Shown: positions 8,786-17,113 of the stretch, one piece after another
Layout of the letters: the number at the start of each line of letters is the position of its first letter
Position numbering within the stretch: the first letter of the stretch is position 1
Source: Xanthomonas campestris pv. phormiicola
GTDB lineage: Bacteria; Pseudomonadota; Gammaproteobacteria; Xanthomonadales; Xanthomonadaceae
DNA: 64,000 nt
Assembly (NCBI GenBank): GCA_025666215.1
Contig: CP102593.1
Span: 558,001-622,000 of the forward strand
Direction: 5' to 3'
Program-made: the position numbers and the translations under genes
The notes under the pieces: model-generated
The model's database searches: none
Told to the model about the DNA's origin: nothing
The model's input: the letters and a program-made list of their open reading frames with translations, nothing else

Positions 8786-9167
8786 GGCATTCTCCGGCGA
8801 AGTGGGCGGGACCTGCGCCAGGCCATGGCGCGGCCGCCGATGATAGCGCCTGCCCGCCAGGCGCTCGCGCAGGCAGGATGCAGCGGCTGTCTCGCTTTTC
8901 CGGGTCCCAGGTTCGGAGTCCCCGGTCCCGGCGAACCGCCAGCGGCGCAGCCTTCGATCACCGGATGTCCGATAAACGCACATTACATCGATATTCGCAC
9001 TTGAATGCTGCAGTGCGATAAAACTAGCTTTGCCTCTCGTTCCAGCGTTCCATCCCTGACGTGGCGAGGGCGGCACTTGTGTGCCGAGGTCGGGTGCAGG
9101 GGAAGACCGCCGGGAGTGCGCGCCGCGTGGCGGCGCCGATCAAGGTCCTTGTGCGGAGATGTGTCCC
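8786..9167. promoter_or_regulatory. Divergent regulatory region upstream of quiC
   Basis: This 382-bp gap holds no credible gene. It carries GGGACTC/CCCGG-type short repeats near 8899-8932. From 8965 to 9025 it becomes AT-rich and contains three operator-like half-sites, described as separate features. The quiC ribosome binding site (GGAG at 9154-9157) precedes the ATG at 9168. The quiC leader would be about 130 bases if transcription starts near 9030. Confidence 0.6.
8967..9022 (+). promoter_or_regulatory. IclR-type operator candidates upstream of quiC
   Basis: There are three related sites. GTCCGATAAACGCAC (8967-8981) and CATCGATATTCGCAC (8986-9000) are direct repeats 19 bp apart, and GTGCGATAAA (9013-9022) is an inverted copy. 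They resemble the GTTCGATAATCGCAC sequence I recall for the IclR-type regulator PcaR. A palindromic version occurs upstream of quiA at 40970-40998. Binding by the IclR protein encoded at 37348-38208 is inferred, not shown. Confidence 0.55.
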
Positions 9168-10676
9168 ATGCGTCGTATGTTTTCCGGGTGTGCGCTGCTG
9201 GCCGCGGCGGTCTTGCCGCCGTGCGTGTCCGCCTACCAGGCCGAGCCGGCGCCGGCGGCGTTGAGCGTGCTCACGGTGGACCGCTATGCCGACGATGGCG
9301 CGCCGGGCTCGCTGCGCTGGGCGATCGCCACCGCCAACCAGGCGCCGGGCCGCCATCGCATCGAGATCGCCGCGGTGGGGCGGCCGCCGTACGTGATCCG
9401 GCCGGCGTCGCCGCTGCCGGAGATCAAGGGCCCGGTGCAGATCGTGGGCAGCGCGCGCGACGTGGACGGGCAGTACATCGTCATCGACGGTTCGGCCTAC
9501 GTGCGCGGCAAGGGCACCGACGCCTGCCCCGGCGCGGAGAAAGGCCAGTTCGGCGCCAACGTGCGCACCACCACGCTGCCCGGGCTGGTGCTGCGCGACA
9601 CCCAGGGCGTGGAGCTGAGCGGCCTGGAGATCCGCAACTTCTGCATCGGCGTGCTGATCAACCGCGCCAGCGGCAACGAACTCCACGACAACCGCATCGT
9701 CGCCAACAAGGGCGGCGCCGGGGTGATGCTGACCGGCGACGACGGCAGCGGCCAGTCCACCACCACCACCACCGTGCACAACCGCATCGTGCGCAACGAG
9801 TTCATCGACAACGGCGACGGCCTGGAGCTGACCCGCGGCGCGGCCTGGAACCTGGTGGCCGACAACCTGTTCCGCTCCACCGACGCCAATCCCGAGCCGT
9901 CGCAAGGCATCGAGATCCTGTGGGGCAACGACAACAGCGTGCTGCGCAACCGCTTCGAGCACTACTCCGACGGGTTGCAGATCAACTGGGGCAACCGCAA
10001 CACCATCGCCGCCAATACCTTCACCGGCAACTCGATCGGGGTCAGCCTCAGCGGCCGCGGCAACGTGGTCGACGGCAACACCCTCAGCGGCAACGGCATC
10101 GGCATCGCGGTCCGCCCGCAGCCGCGCAGCGAGGCCAACCGCTTCACCGCCAACCTGCTGTCCGGCAACGGCCTGAAGATCGAGCGCTGCCAGGCCGGCG
10201 GCGCCTGCGTGCCGGGGCAGCCGCGCGGCGCGATCGTGTTCGGCGTGCCCGGCCTGGAACACGCCAGCTTCGTCGGCTCGCGCGGGATCGGCGTGGACAC
10301 CGATCCGTCCAGGCGCGCCAGGATCTGCGCCGCCGGCGAGACCACGGACTGCCAGCCGGCGCCCAACCACGGCCAGGCGCCGCCGCGGTTGCTGGCGCTG
10401 CGCGGTGGCGCCGGCCAGCGCGAGCTGCAAGGCGAGTTCGTCGGTACCCCGCGCAGCCGCTACAGCGTGGAGGTGTTCGGCAACCGCGCCGCCGGCAGCG
10501 ACGAGGCCGAGCGCTATCTCGGCCGCCTCGATGCGGTGGTGGACGGCGACGGCCACGGACGCTTCCGCTATCGCCTGCCTGCCGACAGCGCCGACCTGGC
10601 CAATCTCACCGCCACCGTCACCAGCGCCGACGGCGCGACCTCACCGCTGAGCGCGCCGCTGGCACTGCCGCGTTGA
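9168..10676 (+). CDS. quiC: Secreted 3-dehydroshikimate dehydratase, QuiC type (parallel beta-helix)
   Basis: A 502-residue protein with a signal peptide (MRRMFSGCALLAAAVLPPCVSA). The body matches the Acinetobacter QuiC family as I remember it: conserved stretches DRYADDGAPGSLRWAIA, LPGLVLRDTQGVEL, GDGLELTRGAAWNLV and PEPSQGIEILWGNDNSV in the same order. Repeated N-x-(I/L)-x-x-N units from about residue 150 to 330 indicate a right-handed parallel beta-helix. QuiC removes water from 3-dehydroshikimate to give protocatechuate in the periplasm. The gene precedes the QuiX-like porin and the QuiB-type dehydroquinase, as in other qui clusters. The start at 9168 has GGAG 10 bases upstream. An earlier in-frame ATG (9081) would bury the signal peptide and is not used. 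Confidence 0.88.
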   Translation: MRRMFSGCALLAAAVLPPCVSAYQAEPAPAALSVLTVDRYADDGAPGSLRWAIATANQAPGRHRIEIAAVGRPPYVIRPASPLPEIKGPVQIVGSARDVDGQYIVIDGSAYVRGKGTDACPGAEKGQFGANVRTTTLPGLVLRDTQGVELSGLEIRNFCIGVLINRASGNELHDNRIVANKGGAGVMLTGDDGSGQSTTTTTVHNRIVRNEFIDNGDGLELTRGAAWNLVADNLFRSTDANPEPSQGIEILWGNDNSVLRNRFEHYSDGLQINWGNRNTIAANTFTGNSIGVSLSGRGNVVDGNTLSGNGIGIAVRPQPRSEANRFTANLLSGNGLKIERCQAGGACVPGQPRGAIVFGVPGLEHASFVGSRGIGVDTDPSRRARICAAGETTDCQPAPNHGQAPPRLLALRGGAGQRELQGEFVGTPRSRYSVEVFGNRAAGSDEAERYLGRLDAVVDGDGHGRFRYRLPADSADLANLTATVTSADGATSPLSAPLALPR

Positions 10677-10714
10677 TCGCTATGACCCTTTTTCCGCTCA
10701 GCAAGAGTTCCCGC

Positions 10715-12010
10715 ATGTCCGCATCGCCGCCTCCATCCCGCCTGCTGCTCGTCGCCGTGCTGCTGGCGCTGCCCGCCGCCGCCGCCGCGCAGTCGGCGAG
10801 CAATGCCTACGCCGGCAACACCCTCACCGGCGATTGGGGCGGCACGCGCAGCGCCTGGGCCGCGAACGGGGTCAGCGTCCGCGGCGACTACGTCGGCGAA
10901 GCGCTGGGCGTGATCGACGGCGGCTACGGCCGCACTGGCGCGCGCTACGCGCAGCAGGTGCGGCTGGGGCTGGACCTGGACATGGGCAAGCTCGCCGGCT
11001 GGGAGGGCGGCACCTTCCGCTTCACCCTCAACGACCGCCGCGGCCGCAGCACGTCGGTGGACCTGATCGGCAACCGCTTCCCGGTGCAGGAGGCCTATGG
11101 CGGCCAGTACACGCGCCTGTCCGAGTTCAGCTACGACCAGACGTTCGCCGGCGGCACCTACTTCAAGCTCGGCTACTACGCGATGGGCAACCAGTTCGGC
11201 CTGCTCGGCGCCGGCACCAGCTTCGTCAATGCCGCGTTCTGCGCGCATCCGCTGGCGATGTCCGGCAACAGCGGCTGGTACAACTATCCGGTCGCGCGCT
11301 GGGGCGGCGAAGTGGCGCAGCAAATGAGCCCGGCGCTGAACCTGCGCGTGGGCGGCTTCCAGGTCAATCCGAACCTGGCCGGCGACAACGTGCACAACGC
11401 GTTCCGCCCGTTCGTCGGCGGCACCACCGGCACGCTGTTTCCGGTCGAGTTGACCTGGACCCCGGGCAAGGGCACGCGCCATGCCGGCGTGTACAAGCTC
11501 GGCGGCTATTACGATTCCTCGCGCGTGGCGCGCAAGGGCCTGGACAGCCGCGACACCACCGGCCGCCATGGCGCCTACCTGCTGGCCGAGCAGAAGCTGT
11601 ACAGCGAGGCGGCCGATCCGGCGCGCGGCTTCAGCGTGTTCGGCGAGTACATGCAGTCCGACCGCGCCACCGCGCAGATCCGCCGCTGGTACGCGCTGGG
11701 CGGGATCTACCAGGGCATCGGCGCGCGCAGCCAGGACCGCATCGCGCTGGGCTATGTCGGCGGCGACATCAACCGCACGCTGGTGGATGCGCGCCGCGCC
11801 TCGCTGGTCGAGGCCGGGGTGCCGGCGGACTCGTCGCTGTACGCGCTGAGCGGGGCGGAGGAACTGTACGAGCTGTCCTACAGCGCCCAGATCACGCCGT
11901 GGCTGATGCTGCGCCCGGATGTGCAGTACGTGGTCAATCCCGGCACCTTCTCCTACCGCCAGACCGACAACGCCTGGGTGGTCGGCCTGCAGGCCAAGGT
12001 CACGTTCTGA
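10715..12010 (+). CDS. quiX: OprB-family carbohydrate-selective porin (QuiX-like)
   Basis: A 431-residue outer-membrane porin. The signal peptide (MSASPPPSRLLLVAVLLALP...AQS) is followed by the OprB signature LTGDWGGTRSAWAANGVSV. Alternating beta strands run to a C-terminal Phe (GLQAKVTF), the usual signal for outer-membrane insertion. OprB porins admit sugars and polyols. In quinate clusters the QuiX homologue probably admits quinate or shikimate. It starts 38 bp after quiC and is followed 62 bp later by quiB, so the three are probably co-transcribed. An in-frame ATG at 10682 would lengthen the N-terminus by 11 residues. Confidence 0.88.
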   Translation: MSASPPPSRLLLVAVLLALPAAAAAQSASNAYAGNTLTGDWGGTRSAWAANGVSVRGDYVGEALGVIDGGYGRTGARYAQQVRLGLDLDMGKLAGWEGGTFRFTLNDRRGRSTSVDLIGNRFPVQEAYGGQYTRLSEFSYDQTFAGGTYFKLGYYAMGNQFGLLGAGTSFVNAAFCAHPLAMSGNSGWYNYPVARWGGEVAQQMSPALNLRVGGFQVNPNLAGDNVHNAFRPFVGGTTGTLFPVELTWTPGKGTRHAGVYKLGGYYDSSRVARKGLDSRDTTGRHGAYLLAEQKLYSEAADPARGFSVFGEYMQSDRATAQIRRWYALGGIYQGIGARSQDRIALGYVGGDINRTLVDARRASLVEAGVPADSSLYALSGAEELYELSYSAQITPWLMLRPDVQYVVNPGTFSYRQTDNAWVVGLQAKVTF

Positions 12011-12072
12011 TGCGTGCCGGCGCTTCCCGGCGCGCCGCGCTGCGCGCTCCGTCGTTTCCACGAGGTGTTCCG

Positions 12073-12957
12073 ATGACCATGTCCCTGTCGCGCGTTTTCG
12101 TTGCCGCCCTGGCCGGAGTGCTGCTGCTGGCCGCCCTGCCGGTGTCGGCGCAGTCCGCTGCGGCGGCAACGCCGTTGCCGGCGACCAAGGTGCTGGACGT
12201 GCGCGGTGTGCGCATCGGCGAAGGCGCGCCCAAGACCATCGTGCCGATCACCGCCACCACGGCCGAGGAGGCGCTGGCCCAGGCCGCGCGCATCGCCGCC
12301 AACGCCGATACCGACATCGCCGAATGGCGCATCGACTACCTGGACATCGCCCTCGACGGCAAGGCGCTGGCGCGGCTGGGGCCGCAAGTGGCCAAGGCCC
12401 TGCACGGCAAGCCGCTGCTGCTGACCTTCCGCACCAAGGCCGAGGGCGGCGCCAGGCCGATCGCCGATGCCGACTACGGCAAGCTCTATGCGACGCTGCT
12501 GCAGGCGCGCTTTGCCGACCTGCTGGACGTGGAGATGTTCCGCGACGCGGCGCTGGTGCAGGCGCTGGTCGCGCAGGCGCACGCCGCCGGCGTGGCCGTG
12601 GTCATGTCCAGCCACGACTTCGAGCGCACCCCCGGCACCGCCGAGATCGTCGCGCGCCTGCAGCGCCAGCAGGCGCTGGGCGCGGACGTGCTGAAGATCG
12701 CGGTGATGCCGCACGACGCCGGCGACGTGCTCAAGCTGCTCGACGCCACCTGGCAGCTGCGCCGCCGCAGCGACCGCCCGCTGCTGACCATGGCGATGGG
12801 CGGCACCGGCGTGGTCTCGCGCCTGTCCGGCGAGACCTTCGGCCAGGCGCTGACCTTCGGCATGCTCGGCAAGGCCTCGGCGCCGGGGCAGGTCGAGGTC
12901 GGCCGCCTGCGCGAAGTGCTCGACACGATCCACCAGGCCGCCAGCGCCGCGCGCTGA
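12073..12957 (+). CDS. quiB: Secreted type I 3-dehydroquinate dehydratase (QuiB-like)
   Basis: A 294-residue type I dehydroquinase with a signal peptide (MTMSLSRVFVAALAGVLLLAALPVSA). Catalytic features are all present: the substrate-binding EWRIDYLD (Glu and Arg), the catalytic His in MSSHDFERTP, the Schiff-base Lys in GADVLKIAVMP and the Arg in GTGVVSRLSGE. Biosynthetic AroD enzymes are cytoplasmic, so the leader peptide indicates a catabolic periplasmic enzyme acting between QuiA and QuiC. It converts 3-dehydroquinate to 3-dehydroshikimate. The ATG at 12073 follows an ACGAGG site. Confidence 0.9.
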   Translation: MTMSLSRVFVAALAGVLLLAALPVSAQSAAAATPLPATKVLDVRGVRIGEGAPKTIVPITATTAEEALAQAARIAANADTDIAEWRIDYLDIALDGKALARLGPQVAKALHGKPLLLTFRTKAEGGARPIADADYGKLYATLLQARFADLLDVEMFRDAALVQALVAQAHAAGVAVVMSSHDFERTPGTAEIVARLQRQQALGADVLKIAVMPHDAGDVLKLLDATWQLRRRSDRPLLTMAMGGTGVVSRLSGETFGQALTFGMLGKASAPGQVEVGRLREVLDTIHQAASAAR

Positions 12958-12985
12958 GCCGGTCCCGCCAACCAGGAGTTCCGCC

Positions 12986-14296
12986 ATGAGCCACGCCGCC
13001 GCCGCGCCATCCTCCGTCGTGCTCGAGCGCATGAGCGGCTTCCAGTGGATCGCGATCGCGATCTGCGTGCTGCTCAACATGCTCGACGGCTTCGACGTGA
13101 TGGTGATGGCGTTCACCGCGCCGCATATCTCCGGCGACTGGCAGCTGTCGGGCAAGGTGCTGGGGCTGATGCTCAGCGCCGGCCTGGTCGGGATGGCGAT
13201 CGGTTCGCTGTTCCTGGCGCCGCTGGCCGACCGCATCGGGCGGCGCGCGGTGATCCTGTGGTGCCTGGGCATCCTGACCGTGGGCATGGCGCTGTCGGCG
13301 CTGGCGCAGGACGCGTGGCAGCTCGGGCTGCTGCGCGTGTTCACCGGCGTCGGTATCGGCGGCATGCTGGCCAGCGTCGGCGTGATCACCGCCGAGTACG
13401 CCGACGCCAAGTGGCGCAGCACCGCGGTGGCGCTGCAGGCGACCGGCTATCCGGTCGGCGCCACCCTGGGCGGGCTGATCGCCGCGTTCGTGCTCGAGCG
13501 CTGGAGCTGGCACGCGGTGTTCCTGCTCGGCGCGGCAGCGTCGCTGCTGTGCGTGCCGCTGGTGCTGCGCTGGCTGCCGGAATCGCTGGACTTCCTGGTC
13601 ACGCGGCGCCCGCCCGGCGCGCTGGCGCGACTCAACGCGCTGCTGGCGCGGATGCGGATGGCGCCGCTGGCCGAACTGCCGCCGCTGCCGGTGCGCGCCA
13701 TCGGCGACAAGCAGGGCTACGCGGCACTGTTCGTCGGCAGCCTGCGCAGGCCTGCGCTGCTGATCGCGCTGGCGTTCTTCCTGCACATGTTCGCGTTCTA
13801 CTTCGTGCTCAGCTGGACCCCCAAGCTGCTGGTCGCCGCCGGCGTCTCGGCGCAAGAGGGCATCACCGGCGGGGTGCTGCTGAACCTGGGCGGCATCGTC
13901 GGCGGCAGCCTGTTCGGCTGGCTGGCCTCGCGCCTGCCGCTGTCGCGCCTGACCATCGTCAGCCTGTTGTTGGCCGGCCTGGGCATGGTGTTGTTCGCCG
14001 GCTTCAACACCCGGCTCGGTATCGCGTTTCCGGTGGCGTTCGTGATCGGCGCGGCGCTGTTCGCGGCGATGGCCGGTCTGTACGCGACCGCGCCGGCGGT
14101 GTTCGCGCCGCAGGTGCGCAGCACCGGGCTGGGCTGGGCGATCGGCATCGGTCGGCTCGGCGCGATCCTGTCGCCGCTGACGGTGGGCCTGCTGGTCGAC
14201 CGCGGCTGGACGCCGTCGACGCTGTACGTGGTCTGCGCGGTGCCGCTGCTGTTGGCCGCCGCGGTCTGCCTGCTGTTGCAGCGTAGCGCGCGCTGA
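12986..14296 (+). CDS. MFS transporter, aromatic acid:H+ symporter (AAHS) family
   Basis: A 436-residue 12-helix major facilitator protein. The AAHS signature LLNMLDGFDVMVMAF in helix 1 carries the Asp-Gly-Phe-Asp motif needed by PcaK-type carriers. The loop 2-3 motif is GSLFLAPLADRIGRRAVIL. The likely substrate is protocatechuate, dehydroshikimate or a related acid made in the periplasm by QuiA, QuiB and QuiC, which must then be imported for the cytoplasmic pca enzymes. The gene lies 28 bp after quiB. No other pcaK homologue is visible in the window. Confidence 0.9.
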   Translation: MSHAAAAPSSVVLERMSGFQWIAIAICVLLNMLDGFDVMVMAFTAPHISGDWQLSGKVLGLMLSAGLVGMAIGSLFLAPLADRIGRRAVILWCLGILTVGMALSALAQDAWQLGLLRVFTGVGIGGMLASVGVITAEYADAKWRSTAVALQATGYPVGATLGGLIAAFVLERWSWHAVFLLGAAASLLCVPLVLRWLPESLDFLVTRRPPGALARLNALLARMRMAPLAELPPLPVRAIGDKQGYAALFVGSLRRPALLIALAFFLHMFAFYFVLSWTPKLLVAAGVSAQEGITGGVLLNLGGIVGGSLFGWLASRLPLSRLTIVSLLLAGLGMVLFAGFNTRLGIAFPVAFVIGAALFAAMAGLYATAPAVFAPQVRSTGLGWAIGIGRLGAILSPLTVGLLVDRGWTPSTLYVVCAVPLLLAAAVCLLLQRSAR

Positions 14297-14666
14297 GCCG
14301 GGCGCCGGCCTGGCGGCGACGTCAGAAGACGTTGCCGAATGCTGCAGTGCAGCTTGCCATAATGATTATGATCAATAACTATTATTTCAAGTAACGGAAG
14401 CGTGCGGTGCCCGGTCCGGGTTGCCGGCGCGGGACGGATCGGACCGTGGCGGTTGCGCGCCAGTCCGAAGCCGCGGTGTCCATGGCGTGTGGTCGGATCC
14501 GGGAGGATGCGGATGCAGCAGCGAGGCAGTGCGTCGTTCTTGCCGGCCATGCCGGCGCCCGCGGTGCCGGCGGCGGCGCCATGCGGCCGCGCGCCGCTGG
14601 CGGCCGGGACCGGCGAACGCCTGCGCTATGCTGTGCGCACCGCTTCCCCTGCACGGCGCACCGCCC
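14297..14666. promoter_or_regulatory. Intergenic region with AT-rich palindromic island upstream of the marR-type gene
   Basis: No convincing gene occupies this gap. An unusually AT-rich island at 14358-14393 contains three overlapping inverted repeats: ATAAT-G-ATTAT (14359-14369), TTAT-GATCA-ATAA (14366-14378) and AATAA-CTA-TTATT (14374-14386). A TTGCCA at 14355-14360 could act as a -35 element. A second promoter-like TATGCT occurs at 14627-14632. This is the likely control region for the MarR gene and the hydroxycinnamate genes downstream. Confidence 0.5.
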
Positions 14667-15146
14667 TTGAGCAACACGCAACTTCCCGACAGCAGCGCAC
14701 CGGCCGAATCGATCGACCAGGCCCGGCTGACCCGGCTGCTCGGCTTCCGGCTGACCCGCAGCGAGCTGCAGATCCGGCGGATGTTCCTGGAGTGCGTGCG
14801 CGACTACGACCTCAAGCCGGTCGACTTCTCGGTGCTGGTGCTGGTGGATGCGAACAGTGGCGCCAACCAGCGCCAGCTCGCCGAGGTGCTCGACGTCTCC
14901 CCGCCCAACCTGGCGATCGTGATCGCGCGGCTGATCAAGCGCCGGCTGCTGCGCCAGGTGCGCGGACGCCAGGACCGGCGCATGCAGCATCTGCATCTGA
15001 CCGCGACCGGCAAGGCATTGCTGGACGAGGCCGAGGCGGCGGTGCAGCGGATGGAAGCGCAACTGCTGGACGCGCTGGGCGCGTCCGCAGGGCGCTCGCT
15101 GCTGCGTGCGCTCGACCTGCTCGGCAGGATCGCACCGACGACCTGA
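14667..15146 (+). CDS. MarR-family transcriptional regulator
   Basis: A 159-residue MarR protein. The DNA-binding core is NQRQLAEVLDVSPPNLAIVIARL, followed by the wing RQVRGRQDRRMQHLHLTATGKALL. Its position at the head of the coniferyl-alcohol/ferulate genes suggests a hydroxycinnamoyl-CoA-responsive repressor like FerC or HcaR. I recall a comparable monolignol (mol) cluster with a MarR gene in X. citri. The start is uncertain: TTG 14667 gives a normal MarR length, and ATG 14628 adds 13 residues but overlaps a promoter-like TATGCT. Neither has a good ribosome binding site. Confidence 0.85.
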   Translation: MSNTQLPDSSAPAESIDQARLTRLLGFRLTRSELQIRRMFLECVRDYDLKPVDFSVLVLVDANSGANQRQLAEVLDVSPPNLAIVIARLIKRRLLRQVRGRQDRRMQHLHLTATGKALLDEAEAAVQRMEAQLLDALGASAGRSLLRALDLLGRIAPTT

Positions 15147-15282
15147 TCCCCGCGGCGCCTGCGCGCCGCTTCGCCGCGTCCCGCTCCACGCCGCCGTGTG
15201 TTCCGGCCGGCGCGTGCAGCGCGTGCGGCGTTCTTCTCCCCCCGCGCTCGGCCGTTCCATCCCGTCCAGGAGAACCCTCGCC

Positions 15283-16290
15283 GTGAGTCGCATGTCCGTC
15301 GCCGTGCCCGCAACGCCGCGTCCGCGGCACCTCGCCTTCGCCCTCCTGCTCTCGCTCGCCGGCACGCCGGCCTGGGCGCAGAGCGTGCCGCAGACAGTGC
15401 AGCTTCCGAACGGGCTGAACACCGGCGGCACCAGCTTCATGGATGGCTTCACCAGAACCGAGCCAGGCTGGGCGATCGTGCAGTACGCACGCTATACGCG
15501 CCTGGATGCGGTCGAGGACGCGCACGGCGACGACTCGCCGGCGTTCCGCGGCACCCGCATCGATTCCACGCTGCTGATGACCCAGTTCGCCTACGCCACG
15601 CACTACACGCCGTTCGGCGGCGTGTTCGGCCTCAACGCGCTGGTGCCGCTGGTCAATCTCGACGCCTCGTTCGCTGCCGACAGCCCGGCACGGCTGCGCG
15701 ACAACGGCTTCGGCCTCGGCGACATCACCTTCGGTCCGTATCTGCAGATGCTGCCGACGATCCGCGACGGGCGGCCGGTGTTCGTCCAGCGTTTCGAGTT
15801 CGACGCGATCGCGCCGGTCGGCAAGTTCGATCGCGACCGCGATCTTAACCAGAGCTCGGGCTATTGGTCGCTGATCCCGAGCTGGGCGTTCACCGTGTTG
15901 CCCACGCCGCAGTGGGAGCTCAGCGCGCGCCTGAACTACCTCTACAACTTCCGCGCCGACAAGGCCGCCAATGCGCCGCAGCTGGCCGGCTTCACGTTCC
16001 GCAACGGCCAGGCCGGCGATGCGTTCTGGGTCAATTTCGCCGGTTCCTACGCGCTGACCCCGGCGTTCCGGCTGGGCGTGAACGGCTACTACCTCAAGCA
16101 GCTGCGCGACAACCGCACCAACGGCGTGCGCGTGGCCGACACCAAGCAGAGCCAGTTCTATCTCGGCCCCGGCGCGTCGTGGCGGATCGATGCGCACAAC
16201 ATCCTCAACGCCAATGTGTACCTGCCGGTGGAGGTGAAGAACGCCGCCTCCGGCAACAACGTCAACTTCCAGTACATCCACGTGTTCTGA
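15283..16290 (+). CDS. Phenol_MetA_deg-type outer-membrane protein
   Basis: A 335-residue beta-barrel protein with a signal peptide (HLAFALLLSLAGTPAWAQS). It resembles the Phenol_MetA_deg family, with LPNGLNTGGTSFMDGFTR near the N-terminus and repeated aromatic strands such as WSLIPSWAFTVLP. It ends in Phe (FQYIHVF), as in outer-membrane barrels. Members occur in aromatic degradation operons and probably serve uptake of hydrophobic aromatics. GTG 15283 is chosen because AGGAGA lies 9 bases upstream; ATG 15292 is too far from it. It is the first structural gene of the monolignol operon. Confidence 0.82.
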   Translation: MSRMSVAVPATPRPRHLAFALLLSLAGTPAWAQSVPQTVQLPNGLNTGGTSFMDGFTRTEPGWAIVQYARYTRLDAVEDAHGDDSPAFRGTRIDSTLLMTQFAYATHYTPFGGVFGLNALVPLVNLDASFAADSPARLRDNGFGLGDITFGPYLQMLPTIRDGRPVFVQRFEFDAIAPVGKFDRDRDLNQSSGYWSLIPSWAFTVLPTPQWELSARLNYLYNFRADKAANAPQLAGFTFRNGQAGDAFWVNFAGSYALTPAFRLGVNGYYLKQLRDNRTNGVRVADTKQSQFYLGPGASWRIDAHNILNANVYLPVEVKNAASGNNVNFQYIHVF

Positions 16291-16307
16291 ATCGGAATCC
16301 CTCGCAC

Positions 16308-17075
16308 ATGAACCTGCACAACAAGACCTTGGTGGTGACCGGTGTGGCCTCGGGCATCGGCGGCGAAGTGGCGCGGCTGGCGCGCTTCCACGGCGCGCGC
16401 GTGATCGGCGTGGACCGCAATCCGGTCAGCATGACGCTGGACGGCTTCCACCAGGCCGACCTCGGCGATCCGGCCGCGATCGATGCGCTGGTGGCGCACT
16501 TGCCCGAACGCATCGACGCGCTGGCCAACATCGCCGGCGTGCCCGGCACCGCGCCGGTGGCGCTGGTGGCGAAGGTGAACTACCTGGGCCTGCGCCATCT
16601 CAGCCAGGCGCTGTTGCCGCGGATCGCGCCCGGCGGCAGCATCGTCAACGTCGCCTCGATCCTCGGCGCGGAATGGCCGCAACGGCTGGACCTGCATCGC
16701 GAACTGGCGCAGACCCCCGACTACGCCGCAGGCGAACGCTGGCTGCAGGCGCATCCGGTGGCGCAGGCCACCTGCTACCAGTACTTCAAGGAAGCGCTGA
16801 TCGTGTGGAGCGCGCTGCGTTCGCAGGATTGGTTCGCCGGCCACGACGTGCGCGTCAACAGCGTTGCGCCCGGCCCGGTGTTCACGCCGATCCTGGGCGA
16901 TTTCGTGACCATGCTCGGGCCGGAGCGGGTCCAGGCCGACGCCGGCAAGATGAAGCGCCCGGCCTATGCCGACGAGGTCGCCGAGGCGATCGTGTTCCTC
17001 GCCTCCGATGCGGCGCGCTGGATCAACGGCGTCAACCTGCCGGTGGATGGCGGCCTGGCCGCCACCGCGATCTGA
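16308..17075 (+). CDS. SDR-family coniferyl-alcohol dehydrogenase-like enzyme (CalA-like)
   Basis: A 255-residue short-chain dehydrogenase. The NAD site is TGVASGIGGEVA, the conserved NIAG is present, and the catalytic Ser lies in NVASILG. The catalytic YxxxK is CYQYFKEAL, reached after a long insertion as in 3-alpha-hydroxysteroid/coniferyl alcohol dehydrogenases. Length and N-terminal pattern agree with my recollection of Pseudomonas CalA, also 255 residues. The likely reaction is NAD-dependent oxidation of coniferyl, p-coumaryl or similar alcohols to aldehydes. It lies 17 bp after the outer-membrane gene and 38 bp before the aldehyde dehydrogenase gene. Confidence 0.82.
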   Translation: MNLHNKTLVVTGVASGIGGEVARLARFHGARVIGVDRNPVSMTLDGFHQADLGDPAAIDALVAHLPERIDALANIAGVPGTAPVALVAKVNYLGLRHLSQALLPRIAPGGSIVNVASILGAEWPQRLDLHRELAQTPDYAAGERWLQAHPVAQATCYQYFKEALIVWSALRSQDWFAGHDVRVNSVAPGPVFTPILGDFVTMLGPERVQADAGKMKRPAYADEVAEAIVFLASDAARWINGVNLPVDGGLAATAI

Positions 17076-17113
17076 GCCTTCGTTCTCCCGTCCCTTTTCC
17101 GAGACCACGCACC

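Noticed and set aside
9005..9167. Longer N-termini for QuiC (ATG 9081)
   Set aside because: They would place about 29 polar residues before the signal peptide and overlap the leader; ATG 9168 has its own GGAG site.
14359..14386. Calling the AT-rich repeats a Fur box outright
   Set aside because: Only about 13 of 19 positions fit, and the context favours a MarR operator; kept as a finding but not as a named site.
14513..15286. An alternative frame starting at ATG 14513 after a good GGGAGGA site upstream of the MarR gene
   Set aside because: The product is Ala/Pro/Arg-rich without domain similarity and runs across the MarR gene in another frame; the ribosome binding site is probably accidental.
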